Positions 23,366 to 37,528 are shown, numbered from the stretch's first letter. The stretch: 64,000 bases of DNA from Hyalella azteca (GCF_000764305.2 NW_025944539.1:434001-498000), one strand, 5' to 3'. Notes: a model not told the origin generated them from the letters alone. Program-made: numbers and translations.

Positions 23366-26300
23366 TGGCTGCACTGGCCGCGTCCCGAACATCATTCGTC
23401 AGCATCGCAGAACAGCAATCCTTGTTGAATTAATCAAGAACTGCGCGGTGTTTGTCTCGAAAGGAGCGGAGCAAAAGAGCAACTTCTTTGGCGTTGATTC
23501 TTTACGTGCTCAATCTCATACTCTATCTTATCTATTTGCTATATGATGATGCGAGACATATATACATCTCGATTTACATCATATACTTGATATAAACATG
23601 CGAGAGAAGGCGATAAAATTTTTCCTTTCGGGACTACGTGAATAATTATTAATAACAGAATAAACTGACTCAACGCCAAATTGAGCATAAAAGAGCGCAT
23701 TTTAACGAATGATAGAGATACAGGCTTAACAATTATTACTCATAATCGTTGAAAGATACGCTACCATGAAACTCTAGATCATTGTACAAAAAAAGTAATT
23801 TAAATACTCGCTCACATATCCGTAGGCTTTTCGAATCACCAACTCCAGACTGAAATTTCAAAGTCATTGTTGTTCAAACGCTCGTTTAGTGTATATAATT
23901 CAACAAGCATTGCGATGCCAAGTTAACATAACACATAAATATTGCGCATACACCTAGCTGACTATACCAACCTACCTAACAAACCTAACAAATTGCGCAT
24001 ACGTTAGTGAAAACGTTATCGGAACAAATATTTTATTTAAAACTCCTCAAGATTGCCACTGCTTTAAATTTAATTTTCTAGCATCCTCTAACATCAGAAA
24101 CAAGAGCAGGGCTCTTGCACCATTGCAGATGCACCAGCAGGTTAGCCGGAGAAGGAGGACGGTTGTTATCGCAGCGGACACACTATAAGTTTGACATTTT
24201 TGAAGGCAGTGTTCATAACAATCCACAATGAACGAGTGGTATGTTCGGTGGTGGCGAGGGTGCGGGTGATGGTGGTGACCACTCAATCGTTGATTAATGT
24301 ACGACCAGATTAAAAGCGACCGAGTAAACACTTGGAACCATTGATCATCGGCGCTGCCACAACGATGTCCTCAGGACAATCGCACGGTGCCAGATATGAA
24401 CCTTGCCACTGCGACAACAACGTTGCAGTTACCCCCGCGCTTCAGCAGCAACCTTTGTGCAGTGTCACTCCATCTCTCATTGGTAATGAATAGAATGTTT
24501 TCAAAATATCCAAGGCAATCGCGAGATTACGATTTGTATACCGGTTATAAAGGGAAGAAGTTGAATACAGTTTGTGGGGTTTATGCCTTTGATAGCTATT
24601 TAACAATAAAAGAAGTTAAAAACTGAACTGGATTTTGAATTTTGAAAGGATGCATGCTAGTTGAATTTCAGCGAAAAATTTATTAGTAAATAATGAAATT
24701 TTTTCAGAGCGACCAAATTTTAGGATATCATAAAAATTAATGGAATTGTATAATACTCTCGAGTGATGCAGTCATGCAGATCAATAAAGTGACCTTTAAT
24801 TAGAGACAAAATCTTCTTAATTCTGAAATCTGTATAAAAGGAACATAAGCGTTCACAGGAAATACGTTTTTTTCCAAGATATCGATGTTTTCATGAAAAA
24901 TAGACCATGCATGGTATACATTAATGACTCAATCACATTTTAATCCAAAATTTGTTTAAAATAACCCTACAAATCATCTCTGGATCAGTCCGAGCCTAAA
25001 ATTTCATCTGAATATTAATTAGAAGGGTTATCAATATCCATGTAAAATTTGTATGGTAATTGAGATTAGTAGGGAATCTTTCCAAGATGAACTTCTGGGA
25101 GCTTGTTATGCTGCGACCGCGCTCAACGTTATACCATACATTTTGAGAGAACTACTCAAGAAAATTTTTGAAACGATTAAATATAGAATTGAAAAAAATA
25201 ATAGGGCTGAGAAATCTAGGAAATATAATGTGAAAGGAACATATAGTAAATAAATCTTTAATGTGCATACATTCGGACTGAAGAGCCTCAAGTTAACTTA
25301 CGAAAGTAAGGAGTCTCTCTGTAGGACTGCCATCACAGCAGGCGAGTAAGATATTTTTACTCCATGGTCGGTTATAAGAAAAACTTACAACTAACAAGTT
25401 ATTGCGAGAATTGGAAAATAATGTGGTGTTCTTTTTTTCAGAAATTCGAAGCATCACCCGATAAGAATGTTTCGATGCCTAAACATTATTTTAGTGTAGA
25501 ATACGTTTAAAGGGTGCGAATGACTAAAACCGTCTACTATTGACGCCACCATTTTCCCTTAACAGGTATTGCAAACCATGTAACCGTCTTTAATATTGTA
25601 AGCATGAACAATATTATTAAAAGTTCTGTGATTATTAATCTCAGCATAGTCTTAGCGAAGAGTAACAAAATACATTCTGTACAACAGCTACGTCATAATT
25701 TACATTGCTCATAATTACACAGCTTGTTAATTCCCAAGTCTCCACATTTGGTATTCGGTTTCCCGTAAGAACGCAACTGAGGAGCTAAACGCCATGTATC
25801 TTTCATAAAAATCCGGGCAAGTTTCAGATGGTCCTGGGTCAAAATATGAGCGATTGCAGTCCGCCGATACTCAACCCAAGATTTTTAATAGGGTAAACTT
25901 CCACTTGCGTATGCACATGGCAGTCGACTGGGCGAGGAGCAGCGGATTAGCTAAACAGAAACGTCTCGCAGAAGTCGGCCACGCAAGCCCCACCCCAACA
26001 AATTCTTTTTCAAATCCGAAATCGGATTTGAATCAAATCGGATAATCCGAAATCATTCGCACTTAAGAGAGCGATGACGAATAAGAAAGCGGAGTTATCG
26101 TGATGAACGTGACCGGATCAAAAATCTAAATACATGATACTGATCAGCACATACATGATACGGAAACAAAAAATTCCGAGATTTCTGAGCTAGAACGTTA
26201 TACAGTAAACTCCGTTGAAAATTAATGGGAAAGTTTTAGAAGCAACTAACGATAATTTAGTTATCGTAATAAGCCATATTATTCAAATTAATTATTTTAC

Positions 26301-28527
26301 ACGTTGACCCGTACTCATCTTCGTCTTGAAGCTCATGTGTTAAAGTCTCTTCTAAAATCTCCTCCACCCAATCGAGCATCAATTTCTTGGCAACATTAAA
26401 CCCTATAGCAATAATCGTCACTCCCACAGCTCCCTCTCAACCAGAAGAGGGTGGAGGTAACCTCTCTAAACTCATCCCTGTCACAGCTCATCTATCAAGC
26501 GTCTCGACAAGACGCGCCGCCAACCCACTATTCTGTCGTTCTAATTAATTTCTTACCATCTCGGATAATCCGAAATCATATCGAGACAACGCTAAGCCAG
26601 CACCGGGCCGGCGCAGGTGCTTATGGGATCGGTGACGAGGAATATTTCGAAGACGTTATTACGAAGGAAGGCGATCTGCGCTACACTCTTCACATCTGTC
26701 CTCATCAGTGACATGAAGGCTTTGGAGTCTAACGAGATCATGGAATTCAATTCCTTAAAGCAGGTCTTATACGACCTGCCGTTGGGGAAATTTAGGTGAG
26801 ATGCTCGTTTCAGTTCGAGAGAAGAGGTTCGTAATTCGTGAGACAGGTCTTTCACCTCGAGGTAAATTCTTGGCATTAAAATGTGCTCATTAATCAGTAA
26901 AATTTTTAACTCTCGAATGCAAGCTTTAAATTTGTAAATGATTAGAAAATTTTTCTAGGACTACCGTATATGAAGTTTAAAAAGGAGAACCCACAATTAC
27001 ACTCATTTTTTATAGTTAGAAATTTTCAGCGCCAAGGATAATAGCCTATGAAGTTTTGACTATATCTAGTTATAAAACTAATCTACCATGTCACACATTC
27101 AACTCCTTTAAGTTGAGTCTGTGACACTTCGTTGAAACTCAACATCATTCTAGATAAGAAACTTCTGAACCTTCGTCTTGACTCATAATGTGATATATGA
27201 GACAACAACAGATATTTGAGACAACAATAATTCTCACCAAATGTTAAAAAATCACATTACTATTCGTACAGTACCCAATGTGAACAAAACTCGTTTCATT
27301 TGTATTTCGTAAGCTTTTTTAAGCACAAACGTTACCCGTTGCCAGCCCTCATAGGGCAAGAAGGGGTTGAGGGAACCCCTTCACTAATTCCCTCCAGTGC
27401 CTCGCAATGAAGGCCAATTAAAAGAGTGATAATTAAAAAGGACTGAGGGTGAGAAATTATTTCACAGCAAGACCGCCTTTTTGCTTCGCTAATTGAGCTC
27501 ATAAGAACCACGAGCAGCGACGGCCAAAGACCCTCGCCCTCACAGTCCCAAAAAGAAATTAAACTGAAATGTAAAAATTCAGGTGAAAAAAGTTATTCAC
27601 ACACTTTTTTTAGCCCTGAATTTATAATGGAGTACAGTAAAAATACGGTAAGGGATAAATAATCAAGCTTTTTTCCATTATATGGAATTAATAATATGTT
27701 GACAGTATCGTAAGTCTATTCGGATCAAAAATTGTGAAAAGCTTGCACATACTAAAATGTAACTCGCGCTCAACGCTGTTTGATTGAAACGTCAAACTAA
27801 CTCTTATGGTAATAGCATGTAATAGAATTCGTAGTGCAATAAGAACTGCGGATAAGAAAACAGCTCCATTTCCTATGCTTGTGAACTAATATTTCGCAGT
27901 GTTATTTTATTAGTTGTTGAGTCATCGTCATCTGCGTCGAAGCTATATCAAGTTAGACATTTCATTTAATGCCTATTAAGTTGTTAAATATTAATACGGA
28001 ATAACAGTGAGATGTCAAGTCAGTTATTAAATAAGATAAAAATAATTTGTTGTCAGAGTGTCAAGATAGTTACCGGATGATATGACACGAATATCGTCCA
28101 AAACACATTATCAATTCAATTCTTTGTGGCACTTAGCGATTGATAGAAGTGATGGTGGCACTTAGTGTGTCGAGAAAATGTTCCCCCTTTCTCCACCCGT
28201 CAAGTAAGATAACAGATTCTCTTTGAGAAAAGCGACCTCGTTGACTATGTGCTCAAATTATAAGTAATCATGTCCCTCTGCTGGTTGAGCTTGTGAGTAA
28301 TGCTTGTTGTGAATATTTAAGCATTGAAATCTCCAAACAATTCCATTAGGAAACATTAGGAAGGCGTGGATAAACTATAGTCAGTGCATTTGGTGAATGG
28401 TTTGAAATTGGAGGAACGCCCTCAGCACAAATTTTACACGAGTGTGCATGCTTTATTACTTCAAAGTTGTTCCAGAAATGATCTAAAACAATTTCTTACT
28501 GGTAGAGATCCTGAACAGACAGAAGCT
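23366..28527. other. Intergenic, no gene recognised
   Basis: About 5 kb of mostly AT-rich single-copy sequence. Minus frame 24047-24331 and plus frames 24387-24626 and 26451-26711 are open but match no family I know. GC-richer pieces at 24090-24450 and 27330-27560 (the latter with several TAATTA/CAATTA-like cores) could be regulatory, which is speculation. Confidence 0.3.
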
Positions 28528-28555
28528 TTCGTTATCTCATATATGAGATAACGAA
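28528..28555. repeat. 28-bp perfect palindrome
   Basis: The half-site TTCGTTATCTCATA is followed directly by its exact reverse complement with no spacer. It stands alone with no visible flanking element ends. Confidence 0.95.
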
Positions 28556-29143
28556 TATATAGGATTGGTCCGCAATCCTTGATAAGTGTTTGACGTAGCC
28601 GCCCCAGGCCACGCTCGAACAACGCCTTAGAAGCTAATGTAACATAACCATCAACGGAACGGAACAGAAAGTAAAACAATACATTATTTTTAAATATTTA
28701 ACAGTCCTCCATCCGCATGGAAAATAAGTGAACAGTTAACGATAAATTTCTGTTATTACCCTGCGTAATTCGAAAAAAGTATTCACAGAAAATTTCATTT
28801 TAAATTTTAATTTCTAATAATATGCGTTTAAAAATTACTTTTTAAAGACAACACTTCTAAAGAATTCAGTGTCAGCGATGTTACATATGTGGAATGAATT
28901 TCTAATTTTATCATCATATATTAAAAAAGGCCATTTTAAAAATTTATTTTCAAAATTAAAAAAAAATAAGTTTTTCAAAATTATTTATTCTGTCAATTGA
29001 ATCATGCATTGTCTCCAACTTTACGCAAGTGTACAAAATTTTAGATCGATTGGAGAAGTAGAAGTGTGTTAAAAATCGATTCTAAGATTTGTAGCAGACA
29101 GACAAACAAGAAGTGAAGTTAAAGAGAAGTGTTGTAAAAATAA
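28556..29143. other. AT-rich spacer, nothing supported
   Basis: Runs of A and T; no open frame or repeat. It ends at the TAA target duplication of the MITE at 29144. Confidence 0.4.
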
Positions 29144-29308
29144 AGGTGCTTGTACACGGGTATAGTACTTGCGGCTAGTAGATCAGAAAATTGCCAAATG
29201 TCTGCCGCTTAGTGTCTATTCCGCAAGGAAGCTTAGACACCAAGCGGCAGAAATTTGGCAATTTTCTGATCTACTAGCCGCTAGTACTATCCCAGTGTAC
29301 AAGCACCT
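29144..29308. mobile_element. 165-bp hairpin MITE, PIF/Harbinger-like
   Basis: The ends are inverted copies (AGGTGCTTGTACAC / GTGTACAAGCACCT). The inverted match continues through almost the whole element (GGCTAGTAGATCAGAAAATT pairs with AATTTTCTGATCTACTAGCC), leaving a loop of only a few tens of bases around 29215-29235. Both ends are flanked by TAA (29141-29143 and 29309-29311), a 3-bp T-W-A target duplication as in Harbinger/Tourist elements. The family call is inference from that duplication. The plus frame crossing it is not a gene. Confidence 0.85.
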
Positions 29309-29311
29309 TAA

Positions 29312-32210
29312 GGTTAAACACAAACTATTTTTAGAAGCAACGGGAGTCTCCTTGCAACATCAATACGGTCAATTCATGTAATTATTAATGGTATTCATGA
29401 GGAAACTACACAGATGGAAAATAAAGGCTTTCATCGCTTATAAAATGACAGCATTATTCATCTTCATAATTTAAAAAACCAATGAGTAACAACCCACTCA
29501 TTTACGGTGCGACAGCATAAGAAGTAGAGCTCTTAAGAGCCGCGAAAATCTTAGCTGTGTGCAATCAGTTGAGACAAAAGCCATTTTAAGGACGTTACCT
29601 TGAATAGCGTTAACAAATTGTAGGTTGGAACCATTCATTGCTGTAAACTCCACGGAGCAAGGACCACATTATCGCTATTTGCGTTGGTCAAAATAAGCAC
29701 AAGAAACAGTACAAACACTACCTAGGATCCCGATAAATAAAGCAAATCTATTGGCAGAACGCCTTCTATATGATTTAATGTCCCACTTAGATCTCCGACT
29801 ACGATTCTTCTTCCGTGCGGTGCGATTGAACGATGCAACGTGCTATCAGATATCGATTGCCGTAAGAGCCCAGGGATCCAACATACACGAAGGTAACTAA
29901 GCAGCTGTCTCCCGCTAATACGTAACACGTAATTATTTTGCGTGCATTTAACTGCTCGCATTGAGTCCCACTCAGGCGAACAAAAACTATGGCGTTAGTG
30001 ACGCAAGAAATGCGATACAAGTGACTTTCCAATTAAGCGTATCATGCAAAGCTTTCGTCTGGCGATAGAATTACGTAATGACCCCTTATCTGTAGCATGC
30101 GAGGGCAAATGAGGTACACGATTCAGCCCGCTCAAATTACACACTAGAAGATACATAAAAACAGGAGAATCTGTTTGCTCGGTCAGTTCTATTTTTTACT
30201 CGCATTTACGTTATAAGTAACACAGGTTTGGAAACTAAATTTAGATAGATTTAATACAATTTTAAAGTTATAGCTAGGATATTCCCGACATCTAGCTTGT
30301 TTGTTACAGAGCTTTTTCATACACAAATATAACAGCAAATAACTAAAAGGACAACCAATACGCATTCGTCAATCATTGTTTTTCTACAACGCATTTGTTG
30401 AATATGCGTGCTGCGCGAGACTTTGCGATTCAAATGAAATCCTTCATAATACGAAAACTAGTTTATTTTCAAATTGCAGTATATTTGCTAGACATTCTTG
30501 GAACAAATACCATTATCTCTGCGACATGCGACACTAACGCTACTTGCAATTGTCCGGAAGATTCATAGTTTGCTCACGGTGCAGACCTGAATGAAGCCAG
30601 ATGTGGATCACGGAACGGACAAATTGCTGCACTAAATGCAACATCTAATTGCTCGAAAGAATGTCGAAAATAGTGAGCCGCGTTGAGATTTATAGTTTAA
30701 CGCGTTGAGAACTACGTACAAAACAGGGCTATCCAGAATAAGAAATTCGACATCGCGCCTCTACATCACAATCTCGTATTCGTTGCAGTTCGTTCATGTT
30801 AATGACCATTGGAGAATAGACGGTCGCTCGTAATGGTCGCTAGTTAAGGGCGTATTAATCTATGTGGATACACGAAATATTACACATTTGATACTGGAAA
30901 CCATGGTTGAATTAATATAGAACAATGATTCCAAGGTTGAACTAATTCAACCATGCTGGAGATCGCATCAGACTTACAGTGAAAAGATAGAAAATAATTA
31001 AATATCCCGGAATCGAGTTCATAATTGTGCTCACCAGGATCTAATATTGGCGAAGGATGAAGAAAGACAAGACTACAATTATTACTACGTTATTTCGTGG
31101 AGGTGCATGTTACGTGGAACGAAGAAGCAACATCAGCAATTTTATCAGAATTGTCTAAAATTTTTTTAAAGTCTAACAAATTTTTGCACGTTTTGGGAAT
31201 AAAGACATTTTAAATCTCCCAATATGTTATTCATCCATGTCATTGAAATTTACTATTAACCAAATCATGTGTTTGGGCAGGCCTACTTTTAGTTAAATAT
31301 GTCTAAAAAGTAGCTTCCGTATTAAATTTAGGAAATTTACCTAACAATTCAGATGCAAACTTGATTGGCTTCAGTAGATCGAGGTTTTGATCGATTTTAA
31401 TTAATTGCTCCCGAGCTGTTAAGATTAGGTGATTTGCGAGTTTAACTTCAGAATACGAAACGAGATCAGTTTCAGCATCCGACTTAAGTTCGGCGTTAAA
31501 CGTAACACAGCAACATCAGCGTTGAAGAATAGACCGGTTTGGCCTGTCGTGTTTCCATGTGAAACACGAAACGAACAATTTAATCACCCAATATCATTTT
31601 CATATCACCGCTTGAGGTCCCAGGTTGAGCTTGAAACCGTTACTCAGTTTTATTTCAGGAAGAACCACGAACAGTTTCTTGGCGTAGCAGAAGCCAAGTT
31701 TCAGCGCCGTTCGAACATCCCAGCCTGAGTAATGGAAGGCGGCGTGACTCAGCAATTTTACGCCTATGATACACTTTATTGATTTTTCCGAAGGCATCGC
31801 ACTGAAAAATGAGCGTTGCAGAGCTATCATTGTTTCCAATGCGGAAAAGGATACTTTTTCCGAATCTTTCAAGTCAATAAAAATATACAGGACAACTGAA
31901 ATTTAATATTGAAGGAAATTTGTCTTATAAATCTAAATGCAAGTTTCTACACGCAAATGTTTTCCAGCCCCAAAATGACATGTTATGTCCATTTCAACAC
32001 AAGCCAAAAATTTAATTAACATATAAAATCGTTATAAAAAATTCAATAATATAATTATGTAGTAATAATTCGTTTTATGAGCACATTTCCGTTGATAGTT
32101 GGATAGAGTAAAAGCATACATCGATGTTGAAACATTTTTCATATCTAAAATCAGTGAATCTAATATATTGCATACACCACTATTTTTGGACATGTCGAAC
32201 TTTCTGTTTA
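29312..32210. other. Intergenic, no gene recognised
   Basis: Single-copy sequence. Minus frames at 29722-30032 and 31600-31872 and a 99-codon plus frame at 31429-31728 are open, but without recognised domains or splice context. Confidence 0.3.
30902..30955. repeat. 13-bp inverted repeat (hairpin)
   Basis: CATGGTTGAATTA (30902-30914) pairs exactly with TAATTCAACCATG (30943-30955) across a 28-base loop that contains a third partial copy, AAGGTTGAACT. Confidence 0.85.
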
Positions 32211-32361
32211 TTAGCGCATTTTCTCATTTATGGACAAAATGCACTATTGTGCTCGCCATGTCCGTCTGTCTGTCTGTCCGTCTGTCCGTGACTTCACGTT
32301 TTCGTCGACGAAAAAATGCGCTCTCTGTCACTCACTGCAGTGAGTACTGAGTTATATTTTT
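32211..32361 (+). mobile_element. Helentron-like short element (HINE), copy 3 (best-preserved plus copy)
   Basis: TTAGCGCATTTTCTCATTTATGG at the left, (GTCTGTCC)n in the middle, TTTTCGTCGACGA, the inverted AAAATGCGCT, then the palindrome ACTCACTGCAGTGAGT and a GAGTTATATTTTT end. Confidence 0.9.
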
Positions 32362-35300
32362 ACGTTTCGAGAGAACGGGTTTGCCCTCGGCGGTTTAATT
32401 TACGAATATCTAGTAAAACGTATTAAGATACACACTAAATAATATGATACATTTAATACAATTTCTTCCTTTTTGTGCAACATGCAATCGTTGAAATGAT
32501 AACTTTCAATGAAAACTAATTTTAAAACTTGAACTTTACCGCGTTTCTTTCGTTCGCGACTTAAATTATCTCAGTGTATTATCTACATTCTACACCTCAA
32601 AGAAACAATAACAGATCTAAACATAAAAAAAATTGTGCGAACGTAAGATTACCGATTATGGAGTTCGGTCGAGAAAAATTAATAATATATATTAACAACC
32701 GAAATACCATGTCGCTCATTATGAGCCACAAGGAGTAATTGAAAATCATCCGTACTCTAATTTTGATCTATACCTATGCGAAAAATTTTTGAAGGATCGA
32801 ATAACCAAAAATGGGTATGAGATCTCAAACGAGCGCTTGTAACCGCTGATTGAAGAATCGGTCATAACCAACAAAGATTTCACATTCCAAAAACCGATAA
32901 TCAATGGATTCTGGAAGGAAGTGTTCATTTGTTTCCACTAGATGTCGATAGAAGCACGAGTGTAACCTCTACAAATGTTCGGGATCAGTGAACTCTGGCC
33001 GCGTCATCCCTCTTGCATTCATGGCCACATACTGACCACCATCAATCAGCGGCCTCAACCATGCACCGACCTCGCAGCAATATTTTCCCTGTGGCACACC
33101 ATTGACACCAACAAGTTCAGGACCCGAAATATTGTAAATATGAACCACCAAAACATGATTACAAATTTAAAGAGTAGGTATCGTTTATAATTCAATACCT
33201 AAATAACCTTAACACTTAATTATTTGTCGTTAAATTGGTATAAGGTATTACATTTATCTACAGATATTAATTATCCTTTGTTTTGAAAGTAAATGTAAAG
33301 TAAGAAATTCTAATGGCGAATATTGAAAAACAATTGTTATAGTACTATAGTTGTGCGCCAAGTCCTTTCCTCCTGATACTTTCAACAATTTGTAACTATA
33401 TATTAAAAAACTATTATTGCACAACGTTCCAAGTAAACATGTTTCCCTCCATTGACTTTTACAGAATATTTTCAAAAAACTCGCGGGAGAACTGAACTAC
33501 ACGTGTATCTCAGTCCCCTCACGGCCTGTAGCACTTCAAGAAGGGTAATAAATTTTGGCTAAGCCTTGCCTTCATCGTTTGGACGGCTATCCTTACTTTT
33601 TATCTCGTCTAGCTCCGACGATCATTTGTTAGGGGCAAGCAGACTCGCCACTCCGGACTCCTGGCTGCATCAGGGCAGAAGAGAGACGACAGAAAACGAT
33701 GCCTCGAGTTTACGAACAATCTTTAGTGTACACATGAGATTACTTAACGGCGTGGATTGGTGATACTTAGCAGGTCTACGTAAACGTAGTTATTGATTTA
33801 ATCTTCATTGCCCTGCAAAATATTCACTCATCGGCATCGCAAATGACAATCATCTGCCAGTGGTCCAATAATTTTACCAGAGGAGTCGTGTTAGGTTAGG
33901 CAATACCGAAGAATTTCATAGTGTATCAGCAATAAAGACCAGTTAGTGGACTACATACACTGAAAAACAAGCACATGATATAAGCATAAGAATTGCGGTA
34001 ATTGAATACTTCTCGTACAAAAAGTGTTCAACGGAATCAATGCAAAATTAGAATCAAACGCAAGAGCCTTGCGACATGCACCTGCAACCACGCGGCATGC
34101 GAAATGAGCTGCCTAGTCAAACTGTCTGTCAAAGCCCAATGCCAATGGTCATCAAGTTAGGTCGTTTGGAGCTACGTTTATCTTTGAGTCAAACGTATCT
34201 TTGACTTATCTCTGAGTTGCCTTGAACTGTGGCAACCAAATTTCTGTTGTGCGTGAATGCCAATGCCATGATATTTTTTGAATTATTTCCAGTTTTCAAA
34301 CATTCACAATGCCAGCAAGATAATCTGGCAACGATTTGCAACTGTTGCCACAAGCCAACCGACTGGTCCCACTCTCAGTGGTCCCAGATTCAAACCGTAC
34401 AGTTAGAAAAAGCGCAGCTCATTGGTTAAAGTATTTTAATCATTAAGATAAATAATATGCTACCGATACTAAATATTAGCGGCAATTATGCGATATTTTT
34501 GGTACGTGGCGACTACATACGCTTATTTAATCACACACAGAATCACAACCATAGTGAGGTCACTTATTTTCATTTTTCAATTTTCACCGCGTGTTAAGAG
34601 GTCTTAAGAAGCTTTTACTCAAAGTTGTGCGAAATGTTTGATACCAAATGATCATTACACGGGATATCAACCTTATGATACGAAAAGTCTTGAACATCTC
34701 ACGGTTATTGGGTACTTAGGCTTTAGCCCGTTAGCCGAGATAGAAATCACCCAGGTTCCACTGAAATACAACTTTACAAGTACAAATCTCAACTCACCTA
34801 GACCTTTTCCAAGATAGGTGAAAGATCCAAGGATGAACTCCCCTAAAATCTCGATTCTTCCCATTGCATGCCTCATTTGCTCTTTATCCGAAACACCATC
34901 TTGTCTTCGTTTGGACAAGAGCACGGCAGAACTGAGAGCTGGCGTTCTTTTTTTCGTCAATCACCGTACAGTAGACTGGAAGTCTATAACAGTAAAGGCA
35001 CTTCGCTCTATTCAGCAACATAGACAATGATGGATGAAGCGAGATTTTCTCGAGGCTATACAGCTTAATTTTGAAACAAAGTCTTTAATTTTACGCTGGA
35101 TTCATGCATGAAACAATCCTTAAGATTCGTTAGGTAGATGTGTTAAATGGACCCAGAGTTGCCCTCCAATTAACAATAAATAAATTAATGATAATTTCTA
35201 AGAGTTTGTGAATGAATTAATATACAACGGGAATATTATACACGCCCACAGAGGATATTTTTCTTGTATGATATTCCGTGACTTCGATTATTTTTATCAT

Positions 35301-36749
35301 GTACAGAGCCTGATTTTTCTATTCTGTGCAAATAAATTCCAATTTTTTCGAACGATGCTGAGTAGGAACTCACGCGAGCAATAAATACCTTTTACATTTA
35401 TTTATCACTTATATTCAAGGCTTCCCTGAAAGTTTTCTTTAGTTTTCGAAGCCAACATCAAAATTGACTTTGTAAACTTTAAGGATTTAACTGCGGCGTC
35501 AGATTTTAACAAAAATTCACATTACTCAAGCTATATCCCATAAGCCAGTTGGTTTATACAAGTGAAATAGGGAGAGAATGGAATTTGGTCACATATATTC
35601 CAAGAGAAGTTCCTTCAATTTTACCACCAGTCAGTATAAGATCTCTGGAGCTCCAGCCACGAGGCTCTCTCGCTCACTAACAACGACGGAGATTATTTTT
35701 ATTAATTGAAACTGTGACAAAGAATGGCTGAGTTTCAGCGATGACGGCAACTTCCGAACGCACCATTGTTATCGCTAATTATGTTGTTTTGACGTTTTTA
35801 CGGGTGCATCAAGGCAACCTTTGGAGGGATATTATTAATTAATGCCAATCCATCGTTAGTGGAGGATAGAACCGCGAGAAAAAAGGGGATCGAAGCTGGA
35901 ATATGGAATGAAAGAAGTAAACGATGGGACATAAATGAAGAAGATTGAGCTCAACAAATACCATATAAATTGAGAGAGAATATGAAGATTTAAGCTCCTC
36001 GAGGCTGTAGAAAAATAAGAATCGATAAAAACTTCGGGGAATAGATCACTCAAGATGGAAATTTTTCAGTAATAGGACCCAACTTAATATAAATAATAGG
36101 ACCCAACTGCATATTGCTAGTGATATTGCAGTTACTGATATAGTCACTTGAAAATAAGATCTTAGGATTTTGTCACAGCAGCCCGCCATGAAATGAGTTA
36201 GAAAACAGTCACAGCATTCTAAGTCTTCACTTTATCAAGAGCATCGAGTACTCAGACCAATTTCTATTCATCCCCGGACATTTATAGGTGGGCGGTAATA
36301 TCTAACAAGATTATTTACTTATTTTTTGAGGAGTTACACCGCGTTAAAATTTTAAAAAATCTCTTATTTCGCTCATTTTCTTTAATAATCTTCTCTGATA
36401 AGTTAGTTTAGTGACCCTATGATTACAAGCGCTGATAAGAGATAAGCGGTATTTTCCCCTCAGATTTATTTCTCGCTGAAATTCTGAGTTACTTGCATGT
36501 CGGATCCAGCGTCATAAACTAACATAGCATTTCTGAATTCTCAAATAAACTAATAAAAGACACAAAATTATTCGTAAGCGTCGTTAACGAGAATTCGTTA
36601 TAACATCTTTGTACGATCTTTAGATTAAGATTTTTTTTTGCAATTAGCTTATTCCAAATCATGATTTCTAGTTATGATGATTTTTCACCCGAAAAGTGGA
36701 GATATGAAAATTTGACAGAGAAATATCCAAAAATATTAGAATAGAATAG
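32362..36749. other. Intergenic, no gene recognised
   Basis: Mostly AT-rich single-copy DNA. One protein-like minus segment at 32969-33151 is treated under findings. Other frames (33566-33763, 34673-34960, 34818-35030) show no recognised domain. Confidence 0.3.
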
Positions 36750-36896
36750 AAGCGTCGGCGTTGAAGAAATAGGCCCATGGCCTGTTGCCGATTCTTGAAC
36801 TTTTCGTGACTTGATTCACAAGGGATCCGGCCTTTGGAACCCGATCTTTCCATAGCTGACGATTGATTGAGATAGCTGCTGGACTTATTGCCTGCT
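36750..36896 (-). mobile_element. SINE-family copy, minus orientation
   Basis: Nearly the exact reverse complement of 37529-37680. Shares the tail motif AAGAATCGGCAACAGGCC and CAACGCCGAC with the SINE at 2585-2825. The Pol III boxes are less clear than in that copy. Confidence 0.65.
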
Positions 36897-37528
36897 CCGT
36901 AATTTGCCAGGCATTTTAAGACTGATAGGATACAATGCAATACAATTTTAATATAAATACGTTGTTTTAATTAAATACAATGCAATACAATTTTAAGACT
37001 GATAGGACACAATGCGGCAAATCCGCATAGTTCTTGTGCTGTTATCATTGGACACGCTTTTTGAAGCAGTCCAACGCACTGCATAGGTCTTGGTTTACAT
37101 AATAATTGATTGTTCGAATGTTAGGCTTTTACCAATATATGTGTTGTAAGTTTATCATTGATGAGGTTTAGAATTGCAAGAATGTTGTAGAGAGTGTAGG
37201 AACCGATGCCAGAGCGTGAATAAAGGAAAGAAGTAGCAGTATGAGAGTGGACGGCAGGTTATATAGCGTCACGTGTTCGTTAACTTATTCCTGCAAAACA
37301 TTAGCTTGACGTTGCCTGCTTATCAAGTTCCATAAATTGAGTCTGTTTCAAGTCCCTTTGGATGAAAAACAGTTTTATATGATTGTTCGTGCAATAAAGT
37401 AATTTCAATGTAACCGTGATTTTCCTTGACCATTGAACCTGCCACTGTAGCCACATAGTATTTCAACCGTCATGTGTTGCTGCTGGATTGTGGCTGGGGT
37501 GGCGACGAAGAACTGAGGTGGCGACGGA
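36897..37528. other. Spacer between two inverted SINE copies
   Basis: Contains a short direct repeat (AATGCAATACAATTTTAA at about 36932 and 36978; GACTGATAGGA at 36920 and 37000). No gene is seen. Confidence 0.5.

Noticed and set aside
22899..23546. 215-codon plus ORF across two arrays
   Set aside because: Spans the N at 23079 and two minisatellites; no non-repetitive domain.
36668..36940. 90-codon minus ORF
   Set aside because: Crosses a SINE copy; the same peptide appears from the inverted copy at 37571-37759.
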